Shown one piece after another: positions 17,838 through 26,630 of a DNA stretch of 64,000 bases. The first letter of the stretch is position 1; every line of letters begins with the position of its first letter. The position numbers were made by a program, and so were the translations under genes. Origin of the DNA: Tropicimonas sp. IMCC6043 (GTDB lineage: Bacteria; Pseudomonadota; Alphaproteobacteria; Rhodobacterales; Rhodobacteraceae); the NCBI RefSeq assembly GCF_004146235.1, contig NZ_SELO01000005.1, forward strand, positions 147,282 to 211,281, in the 5' to 3' direction. The notes beneath the pieces were generated by a model. It had not been told where the DNA came from, searched no databases, and saw nothing but the letters and a program-made list of their open reading frames with translations.

Positions 17838-19982
17838 TCAGGCAGCACTGTCCTTCTTCTGGCCGATGATGTTCATGATCTCATGCGCGGCAACCGGGAT
17901 GTTTGTGCCGGGGCCGAAGATCGCCTTCACGCCGGAATTGTAGAGGAACTCGTAATCCTGATGCGGGATCACGCCGCCGCAGATCACGATGATGTCCTCG
18001 GCGCCCTGCGCCTTGAGCGCCTCGACGAGGCGCGGGGCGAGCGTCTTGTGGCCGGCGGCCAGCGAGGAGATGCCGACGATGTGGACATCGTTGTCGATCG
18101 CGTCCTGCGCGGCCTCTTCCGGGGTCTGGAAGAGCGGGCCCACATCGACGTCGAAGCCGATATCCGCAAAGGCGGTGGCGATCACCTTGGCGCCGCGGTC
18201 ATGTCCGTCCTGCCCCATCTTGACCACCAGCATCCGAGGCCGGCGGCCTTCGCGCTCGGCAAATTCCTCGACCGACTTCTGGATCTTGTTGAACTCGTCG
18301 TCACCTTCGTAGGCGGCGCCGTAGACGCCCGCGAGCGTCCTGACCTCGGCGCGGTGGCGGCCAAACACTTCCTCCATCGCCATGCTGATCTCTCCAACGG
18401 TTGCCCGGGCACGGGCCGCCTCGACGGCGGCTTCGAGCAGGTTGCCGCCCTCCTTTGCACGCCGCGTCAGCTCCTTGAGCGTCGCCTGGCAAGCCGCCTC
18501 GTCGCGGGTCTCCCGCACGCGGTTGATCCGCCGGATCTGCGACTGGCGCACCGCCATGTTGTCGACGTCGAGGATCTCGAGGTCGTCTTCCTTGGCCAGC
18601 TTGTATTTGTTGACGCCGACGATCACTTCCTCGCCGCGGTCGATCATCGCCTGCCGTTTGGCCGCAGATTCCTCGATCCGGAGCTTGGGCATGCCGGAAT
18701 TGACCGCCGCGGTCATTCCGCCGAGTTCCTCGACCTCTTCGATCAGCGCCCAGGCTTTCTCGATCAGTTCGTTGGTCAGGCTCTCGACATAATAGGAGCC
18801 TGCGAGCGGGTCGACCACCTTGGTGATCTGGGTCTCTTCCTGAAGGATGATCTGAGTGTTCCGCGCGATACGGGCCGAGAAATCCGTCGGCAGGGCGATG
18901 GCTTCGTCCAGCGCATTGGTGTGCAGCGACTGAGTGCCGCCGAGGGCCGCCGACATCGCCTCGTAGGCAGTGCGGATGACGTTGTTGTAGGGATCCTGCT
19001 CGGCGAGGCTGACGCCCGAGGTCTGGCAGTGTGTCCGCAGCATCTTGGAGCGCGGATCCTTGGCGCCGAGATCGGTCATGATCCGCGACCAGAGCGTGCG
19101 CGCGGCGCGCAGCTTGGCGATCTCCATGAAGAAGTTCATGCCGATGCAGAAGAAGAAGCTGAGCCGACCCGCGAACTTGTCGACCGGCATGCCGGCTTTG
19201 ATCGCGGCGCGGACATATTCGCGGCCATCCGCAAGGGTGAAGGCCAACTCCTGCACGAGGTTCGCGCCAGCTTCCTGCATGTGGTAGCCCGAGATCGAAA
19301 TCGAGTTGAATTTCGGCATCTCGTTGGCGGTGTATTCGATGATGTCGCCGATGATCTTCATCGACGGTTCCGGCGGGTAGATATAGGTGTTGCGGACCAT
19401 GAACTCCTTGAGAATGTCGTTCTGGATGGTCCCGGAGAGCAGCGAGCGGTCGTGACCCTGCTCCTCGCCGACGACGATGAAGTTGGCCAGCACCGGGATG
19501 ACGGCGCCATTCATGGTCATCGAGACGGAGATTTTATCGAGCGGGATGCCGTCGAAGAGGATCTTCATGTCCTCGACGCTGTCGATCGCCACGCCGGCCT
19601 TGCCGACATCGCCCTCGACGCGGGGATGGTCGCTGTCATAGCCGCGGTGAGTGGCCAGGTCGAAGGCGACCGAGACGCCCTGCTGGCCGGCGGCAAGCGC
19701 ACGGCGGTAGAAGGCGTTCGATTCCTCGGCCGTCGAGAAGCCGGCATATTGGCGGATGGTCCAGGGACGGCCGGCATACATCGTCGCCTTCACACCGCGG
19801 GTGAACGGCTCGAAGCCGGGCAGCGAGCCCAGGTGCGGCAGTTCGGCGGTGTCCTCGGCGGTGTAGAGCGGCTTGACCTTGATACCCTCGAGCGTTTCCC
19901 AGGTGAGCGCGTCGAGGGGCTTGCCCCGGAGCTCCTTGGTGGCCAGCTCAGCCCAGTCTTTCGGTGTCTTGGTGTCGGTCAT
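17838..19982 (-). CDS. scpA: Methylmalonyl-CoA mutase
   Basis: 714 aa, full-length catalytic chain with an N-terminal TIM barrel (~50-400) and a C-terminal B12 domain. [17 protein letters not shown] and [14 protein letters not shown] are substrate-barrel motifs, and [13 protein letters not shown] (~590-600) holds the DxHxxG lower-ligand histidine for adenosylcobalamin. It isomerises (R)-methylmalonyl-CoA to succinyl-CoA, the last step of propionyl-CoA assimilation started by PccA/PccB upstream. The ATG at 19982 has AGGAGG about 11 nt upstream, inside the end of the preceding gene; the two overlap by 35 bp. Confidence 0.97.
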   Translation of the reverse strand: MTDTKTPKDWAELATKELRGKPLDALTWETLEGIKVKPLYTAEDTAELPHLGSLPGFEPFTRGVKATMYAGRPWTIRQYAGFSTAEESNAFYRRALAAGQQGVSVAFDLATHRGYDSDHPRVEGDVGKAGVAIDSVEDMKILFDGIPLDKISVSMTMNGAVIPVLANFIVVGEEQGHDRSLLSGTIQNDILKEFMVRNTYIYPPEPSMKIIGDIIEYTANEMPKFNSISISGYHMQEAGANLVQELAFTLADGREYVRAAIKAGMPVDKFAGRLSFFFCIGMNFFMEIAKLRAARTLWSRIMTDLGAKDPRSKMLRTHCQTSGVSLAEQDPYNNVIRTAYEAMSAALGGTQSLHTNALDEAIALPTDFSARIARNTQIILQEETQITKVVDPLAGSYYVESLTNELIEKAWALIEEVEELGGMTAAVNSGMPKLRIEESAAKRQAMIDRGEEVIVGVNKYKLAKEDDLEILDVDNMAVRQSQIRRINRVRETRDEAACQATLKELTRRAKEGGNLLEAAVEAARARATVGEISMAMEEVFGRHRAEVRTLAGVYGAAYEGDDEFNKIQKSVEEFAEREGRRPRMLVVKMGQDGHDRGAKVIATAFADIGFDVDVGPLFQTPEEAAQDAIDNDVHIVGISSLAAGHKTLAPRLVEALKAQGAEDIIVICGGVIPHQDYEFLYNSGVKAIFGPGTNIPVAAHEIMNIIGQKKDSAA

Positions 19983-20901
19983 CGGGGAAAGGTCCTCCTG
20001 TCATGTCCATCCTGCGCAGTTCTTCCGCATCCGCGCGTTCCATCAGCCTAGCATGCCCGTTCGCGCCTGCACGCAGCCAGGCGAGGTCTTCGGCATATTG
20101 CGCAATCAGGGCGGCTCGCTGATTTCGGTCGAATGGCAGCCAGCGTTCTGAGCTGCTGATCGGAATCGGTTCGAGGTGGCCACGATCTGCCGATACCTCA
20201 CATATACCGTCCGGCGACGACCCGCGCGCCTCCCAGTTGCGCACACCCGCCATGCGGGCGGCGAAACCCGGCGTCAAAGCAAATCCGACCATGGCGGCCA
20301 ATTGCCGCTCCACGCGACCCGCAAAACGCTCGTACGGACAGATGATGAGATCGGCACGGGGAAAGGCGGCTGAGATCTCCTCGATCACCCGCCGCCAGCG
20401 CCGCGGCTGGGTGACGAGCCGGTCGAGCGCGGCGATCTCGGGAACGGGGTGACCGTTCATCACCGCCTGCGACAGGAGCGAAGACCAGAACCGGTCATAG
20501 GCGCGGATACCGAACAGGATCCGGTCGCAGCGTTCGTGGAAGGCCGGGACGATCCGGTCGAGACGCTCGAAGGCGAAAGGATAGAGCCGTTCGCTGCGCA
20601 AACAATCTTCCGCGGTGCCGATGAGGTTCTGCTCCGAGACGAGCAGCCGGGTGGCTCCGGCGCGCTCGAGCCCGTGCTGGCGCATCCGAAGCCGGCCCAC
20701 CGAATGGCGGCCGAGCCGTTCCAGTTGCAGTGTCACCGAGTCGGGCCGGCGGACGAGCCCAGAGAACAGGCCGCGCCGGGTCTCGGACGGGATCCAGATC
20801 GCCACACCCTCCGCAGCGAGGCTTTTCGCGTTGAGCGCAAGGAAGCGCTGCAACGTCGTGGCAGCGGTGCGATGCGCGCCGAGATGGAGGGTCACATGCA
20901 T
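19948..20901 (-). CDS. P-loop sulfotransferase-like protein
   Basis: 317 aa. The first residues, [20 protein letters not shown], form a 5'-PAPS-binding-type P-loop as in sulfotransferases, with the usual Lys/Gly positions altered (HRTAATTL). Other recognisable parts are [29 protein letters not shown] and [11 protein letters not shown], the pattern of the Rhodobacterales sulfotransferase-like family. The ATG at 20901 fits the family N terminus; the frame is open far upstream by chance. It overlaps scpA by 35 bp, so they may be co-transcribed. Acceptor unknown; activity is uncertain because of the altered P-loop. Confidence 0.75.
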   Translation of the reverse strand: MHVTLHLGAHRTAATTLQRFLALNAKSLAAEGVAIWIPSETRRGLFSGLVRRPDSVTLQLERLGRHSVGRLRMRQHGLERAGATRLLVSEQNLIGTAEDCLRSERLYPFAFERLDRIVPAFHERCDRILFGIRAYDRFWSSLLSQAVMNGHPVPEIAALDRLVTQPRRWRRVIEEISAAFPRADLIICPYERFAGRVERQLAAMVGFALTPGFAARMAGVRNWEARGSSPDGICEVSADRGHLEPIPISSSERWLPFDRNQRAALIAQYAEDLAWLRAGANGHARLMERADAEELRRMDMTGGPFPDDRHQDTERLG

Positions 20902-21088
20902 GTGGCGTTTTGCTCCGGCATGCGCAGGCGGCCTCAGGGCGCCCGCAGGGGGGATCGCGACCAGCCATATCCCATTGCCCGTTGCCGGGCCGTTAAGCTT
21001 GGCGCGATACGGCGGGCGCGCAGGCGATTTCCCCTTAGAATTCCGTCCACGCTCGCCTATATCTGAGCCGATGCCTGGAGTGATCGAC

Positions 21089-21568
21089 GTGTCCCGCATG
21101 CCCATTCGCCTTCTGCTGGCCGCCGTGCTTGCCGCGCTGCCCTTTGCCGTTCCGGCGCAGGAGGCCGCGGCGGCCGAGGGCGCGAGCGACCCGGCGGGGT
21201 TGCAGATCCTGCCCGCCGAGGGCGTGGAGATTGACGAGTTTCTCTGGGTCAACCGGGTGCTCGTGGTCTTCGCCGATACACCGGCCGACCCGCGGTTCAT
21301 CGAGCAGATGAAGCTGATCACTGAACGGCCACGCGATCTTCTCGAACGTGAGGTCGTGGTGGTGGTCGACACCGCACCGAAAGACCGCAGCGCGGTGCGC
21401 AAGGAACTGCGCCCGCGCGGCTTTGCACTGGTGCTGGTCGACAAGGACGGGGGGGTGAAACTGCGCAAGCCGCTGCCCTGGTCGACCCGCGAGATCGCCC
21501 GATCGATCGACAAGACCCCGCTCAGGCGCGACGAGATCCGCAGCAGGAGCGGCTCGATCGGCCAGTGA
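21089..21568 (+). CDS. Exported DUF4174-type protein
   Basis: 159 aa with a signal peptide (IRLLLAAVLAALPFAVPAQ). The mature domain has a thioredoxin-like core: FLWVNRVLVVFADTPADPRF, a conserved LLEREVVVVVDTAP and GFALVLVDKDGGVKLRKP, matching the DUF4174 pattern, which lacks the CxxC redox site. GTG 21089 has GGAG at a spacing of 8, which is why I prefer it over ATG 21071. It diverges from the sulfotransferase-like gene and is convergent with the broken gene at 21585. Function unknown; probably periplasmic. Confidence 0.8.
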   Translation: MSRMPIRLLLAAVLAALPFAVPAQEAAAAEGASDPAGLQILPAEGVEIDEFLWVNRVLVVFADTPADPRFIEQMKLITERPRDLLEREVVVVVDTAPKDRSAVRKELRPRGFALVLVDKDGGVKLRKPLPWSTREIARSIDKTPLRRDEIRSRSGSIGQ

Positions 21569-21584
21569 CAGGGGGCCGTTTGCA

Positions 21585-22680
21585 TCACCGGTCCGCTTCT
21601 CTCTCGTGGACGAACCGCGCGCCCGCCGGCAGGCCCACTCCCCAGGCGGCGAGTTTTGCACGCAAGGCCGGGACCGCGTCGGGCGTGGTGGCGTAGAAGG
21701 CGACCTCGGGACGGGCGGCGTAGTGCCAGGGCCCGTCGATCTTGAGTTGCCCGAGCCGGACCCAGTCTTTGCCGATCTCCTTGCCGAACCAGCCATCATA
21801 GATCATCGCCAGGTCTGCGCCGCGCGCCGCTACCAACTGCCCCACCCAGCGCTCCGGCCCGCCGTTCCGGCGGTAGTCCAGTGCCTCGAGCGATCCCAGG
21901 CCCCAGATGTCCAGTACATAGTCGGGATTGCGCCAGGCCACCCATCCCAGGTCGTTGACCGCAACAGGTCCCTGGTGAAACGCCTTCGCGAAGCGGGCCA
22001 TCTGCGCCTGCTGGCGATCGATGGTCCGGGTGGCGGTGGGATAGTGAAGGAAGAAATGCGGCGCATAGACCACGCCGGCGGCCAGCGCTGGAAGCAGCGC
22101 GAGGAGCCGTGCAAGCGCCCCGCCTGCACCACCAGCGCCAGAAGCCCGGCAGAGGTCGCGGCGAGGATATAGCCCTCGTAGCGGTTCATCCAGCCGAGCC
22201 TTCAGCCGATGGCATGGGCCAAGAGGGCGAGGAACAGAACCAGCAGGAGCCAGCGGCGCGGCGAGCGGCGGATCTCCGGCACGGCGAAGCAGAGAGCGGC
22301 GGTCGCGCCGATTGCCGTGACCATGATCCAGATATTCTGTTGCGCGGCGGCGCGTATCAGACGGACGATCAGGCCGGCGAGATCATGGGTGGCACCATCA
22401 TCGCCGAGCTTGGCCTGGACCGAACTCGGCAGCGGATCGAGACCGAGGGCGGCGAGGAGGAGGCCGAGGCGTATTCGCCCGGATTCACACCGTAGCCGCC
22501 CGAAGCGATCTGCTCGGCCACAGCAAGGTGGATATAGACGTCGTCAAGCGGGTATTCGAAGACGCCGGCGTTGAAATAGGCGGCGAACTGGAGAACCGCG
22601 AACCCCGCGAGCACGCTCGCCATCGCGGCGAGCGGCAGCCTCGCGGGCGTCGCATGCGTCCGTGTCGCCGCTCCGGTCAC
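21585..22680 (-). pseudogene. Broken polytopic membrane protein gene (GT-C glycosyltransferase-like)
   Basis: Three reading-frame pieces make one recognisable protein. Piece A (22680 to ~22455) has a membrane helix and FEYPLDDVYIHLAVAEQI, then NPGEYASASSSP. Piece B (~22455 to ~22100) is membrane helices with QQNIWIMVTAIGATAALC and, after an in-frame TGA at 22202-22204, RLGWMNRYEGYILAATSAG. Piece C (~22100 to 21585) is a helix followed by a soluble tail with NDLGWVAWRNPDYVLDIWG. Two frame changes and a nonsense codon separate them, and the A-B junction seems to lack part of the middle. It starts in a GTGA overlap with the pccA stop. No active product is likely. Confidence 0.75.
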
Positions 22681-24674
22681 TCGAATTCCATGATGACATC
22701 ATCTACGGCGAGGCTGTCACCGGGCCGGGCATTGACCTTCGAAACCACGCCCTGACGTTCGGCGCGCAGGATGTTCTCCATCTTCATCGCCTCGATCGTG
22801 CAGAGCGGCTGGCCCTCCTGCACCTCGTCGCCGACGTTGATGTCGAGCTTCACCACCAGTCCGGGCATCGGGCAGAGCAGCATGCGGGACGTGTCGGGCG
22901 GTACCTTCTTCGGCATCAGCCGCGCGAGTTCGCCCTGCCGCGGCGTGAAGACCTGGACCCGGTAGTCGGCGCCGCGGTAGCGGATGCGGTAGCCGGTCGC
23001 GATCCGGTCCACCTTGAAGAAATGCTTGCGCCCGGCGATGTCGACCTCGGCCAGCGTGTCGCCCGGCGTCCAGCGGCTCTTCATGCCGATGCGGCGGTCG
23101 TCGAAAACGACGGTGGTGCCGTGCCTGTTGGCTTCCACCGTCAGAGGGAATTCCTCGCCATCGACCTGAATGATCCACTCGGTGCCCACCTTGCGCTTGT
23201 GGTTGTCCATCGTGCCGGAGATCCGCGTGCGCCGGATCTCGGCAACGCGGAACATGCCGGCCGCACAGGCCGCCACCCGCTTCTTGCCCGCCTCGTCCAG
23301 CTCTACGCCGGCGAAACCGTCGGGATACTCCTCGTCGATAAAGGCGGTGGTGATATTGCCGTCGATGAAGCGCTGGTGATCCATCACCGCGGAGAGGAAG
23401 GGGATGTTGTGGCCGATCCCCTCGACCTCGAAAGCGTCGAGCGCGTCGCGCATATGGTCGATCGCCTTTGCCCGGGTCGGCCCCCAGGTGCAGAGCTTGG
23501 CGATCATCGGGTCGTAGAACATCGAGATCTCGCCGCCTTCGTAGACGCCAGTGTCGTTGCGAACCCCCTTGTCCTGGGTCGCGGCCTCCGCCGGAGGGCG
23601 ATAGCGGGTGAGCCGGCCGATCGAGGGCAGGAAGCCGCGATAGGGGTCCTCGGCATAAAGGCGGCTCTCGATCGCCCAGCCCTTGATGCCGACATCCTCC
23701 TGCTCGATGCCGAGTTCCTCTCCCGCGGCGACGCGGACCATCTGTTCGACGAGGTCGATGCCGGTGGTCAGTTCGGTCACCGGGTGCTCGACCTGGAGCC
23801 GGGTGTTCATCTCGAGAAAATAGAAATTCTTCTGGCCGTCGACGATGAACTCCACCGTGCCGGCGGAGGCATAGTTGACCGCCCTGGCCAGCGCGCAGGC
23901 CTGGTTGCCCATCGCAGCTCGGGTCTCGGCATCGAGGAAGGGGCTCGGCGCCTCCTCGATCACTTTCTGGTTGCGCCGCTGGATCGAGCATTCGCGCTCG
24001 TTGAGATAGATGCAGTTGCCGTGCTTGTCGGCCAGCACCTGGATCTCGATATGCCGCGGCTGGGTCACGAATTTCTCGATGAAGATCCGGTCGTCGCCGA
24101 AGGATGACGCGGCCTCGTTCTTCGAGGACTGGAATCCCTCGCGCGCCTGTGCATCGTCCCAGGCGATCCGCATCCCCTTGCCGCCACCACCGGCGCTGGC
24201 CTTGATCATGACCGGATAGCCGATATCGCGCGAGATCCTGACTGCCTCGTCGGCATCCTCGATCAGCCCCATATAGCCGGGAACGGTGTTGACGCCGGCC
24301 TTCATGGCGAGCTTCTTGGAGGTGATCTTGTCGCCCATGGCCTCGATCGCCGAGGCCGGCGGACCGACGAAGGCCACGCCCTCGGCCTCCAGCGCCTCGG
24401 CGAATTTCCGGTTCTCCGACAGGAAGCCGTAGCCGGGATGCACCGCCTCCGCGCCGCTCTTGCGGATGGCGTCCATCACCTTGTCGATGACGATATAGGA
24501 CTGGTTCACCGGGGACGGGCCGATATGGATCGCCTCGTCGGCCATCTGCACATGCAGCGCGTTCTTGTCGGCATCCGAATAGATGGCGACTGTCTTGATC
24601 CCCATCGCCCTGGCCGAACGGATGACGCGGCAGGCGATCTCACCCCGGTTGGCGATCAGCAATTTCTTGAACAT
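22677..24674 (-). CDS. pccA: Propionyl-CoA carboxylase, biotin carboxylase/BCCP (alpha) subunit
   Basis: 665 aa. The biotin carboxylase domain (~1-450) begins MFKKLLIANRGEIACRVIRS, has the ATP-grasp glycine loop KASAGGGGKGMR, ERECSIQRRNQKVIEEAPS and the catalytic EMNTRLQVEHPVTE. A BT linker domain follows, then the biotinyl domain with lysine in CTIEAMKMEN (~630). It carboxylates biotin, then PccB makes methylmalonyl-CoA. ATG 24674 has GGGGGAGG upstream. The locus order is pccB, small genes, lipoprotein, pccA, broken gene, scpA. Confidence 0.97.
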   Translation of the reverse strand: MFKKLLIANRGEIACRVIRSARAMGIKTVAIYSDADKNALHVQMADEAIHIGPSPVNQSYIVIDKVMDAIRKSGAEAVHPGYGFLSENRKFAEALEAEGVAFVGPPASAIEAMGDKITSKKLAMKAGVNTVPGYMGLIEDADEAVRISRDIGYPVMIKASAGGGGKGMRIAWDDAQAREGFQSSKNEAASSFGDDRIFIEKFVTQPRHIEIQVLADKHGNCIYLNERECSIQRRNQKVIEEAPSPFLDAETRAAMGNQACALARAVNYASAGTVEFIVDGQKNFYFLEMNTRLQVEHPVTELTTGIDLVEQMVRVAAGEELGIEQEDVGIKGWAIESRLYAEDPYRGFLPSIGRLTRYRPPAEAATQDKGVRNDTGVYEGGEISMFYDPMIAKLCTWGPTRAKAIDHMRDALDAFEVEGIGHNIPFLSAVMDHQRFIDGNITTAFIDEEYPDGFAGVELDEAGKKRVAACAAGMFRVAEIRRTRISGTMDNHKRKVGTEWIIQVDGEEFPLTVEANRHGTTVVFDDRRIGMKSRWTPGDTLAEVDIAGRKHFFKVDRIATGYRIRYRGADYRVQVFTPRQGELARLMPKKVPPDTSRMLLCPMPGLVVKLDINVGDEVQEGQPLCTIEAMKMENILRAERQGVVSKVNARPGDSLAVDDVIMEFE

Positions 24675-24743
24675 TGTCCCTCCCCCTGTCGTCTCTTCCT
24701 CCACGCGGGGCAGTTCTGCCCATCCCGCATGCGGACATGAAAG

Positions 24744-24774
24744 CGGCCACCGGCGCGATCCGCGCCGGTGGCCG
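24744..24774 (-). terminator. Hairpin terminator of the lipoprotein gene
   Basis: A 13-bp perfect inverted repeat (GGCCACCGGCGCG at 24745-24757 and its complement at 24761-24773) with a 3-base loop, extendable by one pair. It lies 48 bp beyond the lipoprotein stop and 70 bp before pccA. The T-tract is short and impure, so read-through into pccA may be substantial and the hairpin may act as partial attenuation or RNA protection. Confidence 0.6.
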
Positions 24775-24821
24775 TCGTGTTGTTACGTATGGACTGGCCT
24801 GCAGGAGCCAGTCCGCTCTGC

Positions 24822-25031
24822 TCAATCGAGCGCGTAGGCGACGTCGTCGGCCAGCGCCCCGGCCGCCGCACCGACGACCGCGCCTGTCGCGACGCTGGTG
24901 CCGGCGACTGCCGCCACACCAGCCCCCGCCGCCGCGCCCACTCCGGCGCGTTGCAGATCCGTGCCCTGAACGCAGCCGGCCAGCAGGCCGGTTCCGACGA
25001 CGACAGGCACGATCCAGAAGCTTCTTGCCAT
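24822..25031 (-). CDS. Small glycine-zipper lipoprotein
   Basis: 69 aa. Lipobox LLAGC places a lipidated cysteine near residue 20 after a hydrophobic leader (FWIVPVVVGTGLLAGC). The mature part is almost entirely Gly/Ala-rich (GVGAAAGAGVAAVAGTSVAT, GAVVGAAAGALADDV), the pattern of glycine-zipper proteins that pack helices in membranes. CGGAGAA precedes the ATG at 25031, and a perfect 6-bp dyad lies just upstream (25046-25060). It is followed by a strong hairpin, so it is largely its own transcription unit within the pcc locus. Role unknown. Confidence 0.85.
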   Translation of the reverse strand: MARSFWIVPVVVGTGLLAGCVQGTDLQRAGVGAAAGAGVAAVAGTSVATGAVVGAAAGALADDVAYALD

Positions 25032-25045
25032 TCTTGTTCTCCGTT

Positions 25046-25060
25046 CCGCAATGTTTGCGG
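25046..25060. promoter_or_regulatory. Dyad upstream of the lipoprotein gene
   Basis: CCGCAA-TGT-TTGCGG (25046-25051, 25055-25060) is a perfect inverted repeat 15 bp before the lipoprotein ATG and overlapping its ribosome-binding region. It may be an operator or a translation-controlling hairpin. It lies in the 313-bp stretch 25032-25344, which otherwise holds only the intrinsic terminator at 25135-25179. Confidence 0.35.
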
Positions 25061-25134
25061 CCGCAGAATGATCCTGCGGGAGCGGAGTTGGAAGACCCGA
25101 CGACGACGATCGGCGATATTCCGCAAGTCGTTCT

Positions 25135-25179
25135 CAGAAAAGAAAAAAGGCAGCCGTGCCTTGGGGGGGCGCGGCTGCC
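25135..25179 (-). terminator. Strong intrinsic terminator of the pccB-downstream gene group
   Basis: On the minus strand a 12-bp stem (GGCAGCCGCGCC against GGCACGGCTGCC, one mismatch) closes a C-rich 7-base loop and is followed by TTTTTTCTTTTCTG. It lies 166 bp after the stop of the 133 aa gene at 25345 and before the lipoprotein gene, so it should end a pccB-to-25345 transcript. Confidence 0.88.
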
Positions 25180-25344
25180 GAAAGTCGGAAGGGGTACTTG
25201 TCAAGATCCCGGACACGGCGGCTGTAGTGGGATGCGCCGCATCTGCGCCATTGCTGCCCCGAGTCGCGGCGCCGGCACAGGCACAGCTTGCCGCAGCCCC
25301 GATCTGGGCCGATTCCCGCCGTTTTGCATCGCGGACCGGCGAAA

Positions 25345-25746
25345 TCATGCCCAATCCTCGTCGTCTTCCGGCCCGCTCTCGGGATCGTCGACGATCTCGA
25401 ACCCGTCGAGCACATCGGGAAAGGCGCGTTGCACCGCCTTCAGGTCGACCCGAAGCAGCGCCTCGTAGCTCGCATCATCGAAATTCTCTTCCGCCGGCAA
25501 GATCTCGCGCCCGAAGAGCCAGCTCAGCCGGCCTGCATCGAGATTGCCCCGCTCGAAAGGCGCGTCTCCGAAATGCTCGAGGATCGCCTCGAGGAATGCC
25601 GCGTCGGCGCGCCGGTCCGCCGGCCTGCGGTCGGCATAGCGCTCACGCGCGCGCAGCGGCGTGGCGCCGCCCTTGTTCGCCCGTCGCAGCGTGAACTGGT
25701 AATCTGTCCCGGCCAGCCGGCTCGGGAACCCCCGGTGCTTCAGCAT
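25345..25746 (-). CDS. Conserved hypothetical protein of the pcc locus
   Basis: 133 aa from ATG 25746, which has GGAGG about 6 nt upstream. It starts MLKHRGFPSRLAGTDYQF; the middle is basic (RARERYADRRPADRRAD), then helical (LRVDLKAVQRAFPDVLDGFE), with a very acidic end (DDPESGPEDDEDWA). There is no signal or membrane segment. It is the last gene of the pccB-downstream group (pccB, 26176 gene, 25796 gene, this gene) before a strong terminator. Function unknown. Confidence 0.72.
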   Translation of the reverse strand: MLKHRGFPSRLAGTDYQFTLRRANKGGATPLRARERYADRRPADRRADAAFLEAILEHFGDAPFERGNLDAGRLSWLFGREILPAEENFDDASYEALLRVDLKAVQRAFPDVLDGFEIVDDPESGPEDDEDWA

Positions 25747-25795
25747 GGCGCCCTCCAGCCGGCGCCGACCTGCGCCGATGATGCCCCTGCCCGCG

Positions 25796-26179
25796 TCATT
25801 CCCAGACACATCCGTCTTCGGTCGGCCGGTACGCGCCGATGAACATCGTGGCATCGGGGTCGTGCACGCCGCGCTCGACCGCTCGGTCCATGAGCGTGAT
25901 CACCACCTGGTCCACGTCGCCGACCTCGGACGCAGCCGCCAGCCCCTCGCCGTCACACAGCGCGTCGATGTCGTCGACCACGTCGTCATATCCCAGCTTG
26001 CCCTCTCCCGCGCCGATCCGCGTGGTGACGTAGCGCAGGGTGAGCCATCGCTCGCCTCCGGACTGCGCCTCGATGAACCGGTCGAGAAACGCCACCGTGA
26101 GCCCAGAGGGCATCACGATTTCCTGCGCCTGGGCCGCCGCACCTGTCCAGAGGGCGAGGCTGACTGTCAGCCATCTCAT
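25796..26179 (-). CDS. Exported DUF6497-type protein
   Basis: 127 aa with a short signal peptide (LTVSLALWTGAAAQA). Mature sequence includes EIVMPSGLTVAFLDRFIEAQ, LRYVTTRIGAGEGKLGYDD and CDGEGLAAASEVGDVDQVV, with two cysteines that could pair. This is the pattern I associate with DUF6497 proteins of Rhodobacterales. ATG 26179 has GGAGG at spacing 9 and overlaps the upstream gene by four bases (ATGA). Probably periplasmic; role in propionyl-CoA metabolism not evident. Confidence 0.75.
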   Translation of the reverse strand: MRWLTVSLALWTGAAAQAQEIVMPSGLTVAFLDRFIEAQSGGERWLTLRYVTTRIGAGEGKLGYDDVVDDIDALCDGEGLAAASEVGDVDQVVITLMDRAVERGVHDPDATMFIGAYRPTEDGCVWE

Positions 26180-26571
26180 CCCCGCACGCCTCCTGCCATT
26201 CGCACCCACCGCCGCCGGTTCGCCGGCGCCTCCAGGACCTCGGCGATCCGAGCCTCGAGCCCGGACCGGTCGAAGCGCGCCGTCGCGACGCGACCGCCGG
26301 CCCGCACCGCCAGCCCGTCTGCGCCCGCGGTCACTTCGACCACCGGCGAGAAGCCCCGCTGCCGCGCCAGCGCCCGCCAGATGTCCTGACGAACCTGCTG
26401 CGCCACGCGCTCGCGCGCCGCATGCGGAAGGATCGTTTCGGCCGCGATATCGAACCGCGCCGGCAAATGCCGCGCCAGCGTCAGCCGCGCCCCCTCGCGC
26501 CGCACATGCCACAGCGTCCCGCTCACCGGCATCGCTCCCGATTCCCCTGCCGATTCATCGTCGTCATCCAT
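26176..26571 (-). CDS. Conserved hypothetical protein between pccB and the DUF6497 gene
   Basis: 131 aa from ATG 26571, or 118 aa from ATG 26532, which has AGGGGA about 10 nt upstream and may be the true start. The sequence is basic and arginine-rich (LTLARHLPARFDIAAETILP, VAQQVRQDIWRALARQRGF), without a signal or membrane helix. It overlaps the following gene by 4 bp and starts 60 bp after the pccB stop, so it belongs to the pccB transcript. The frame remains open far upstream, antiparallel to pccB, by chance. Function unknown. Confidence 0.65.
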   Translation of the reverse strand: MDDDDESAGESGAMPVSGTLWHVRREGARLTLARHLPARFDIAAETILPHAARERVAQQVRQDIWRALARQRGFSPVVEVTAGADGLAVRAGGRVATARFDRSGLEARIAEVLEAPANRRRWVRMAGGVRG

Positions 26572-26630
26572 CCTCGTGCTATCTGTCCGGACATGCTTTG
26601 GAACGCGGCGCTCCCGACCGCGCCGCCGCG

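Noticed and set aside
17883..20051. 722-codon plus-strand frame opposite scpA
   Set aside because: Shadow of methylmalonyl-CoA mutase; the sequence has no family features.
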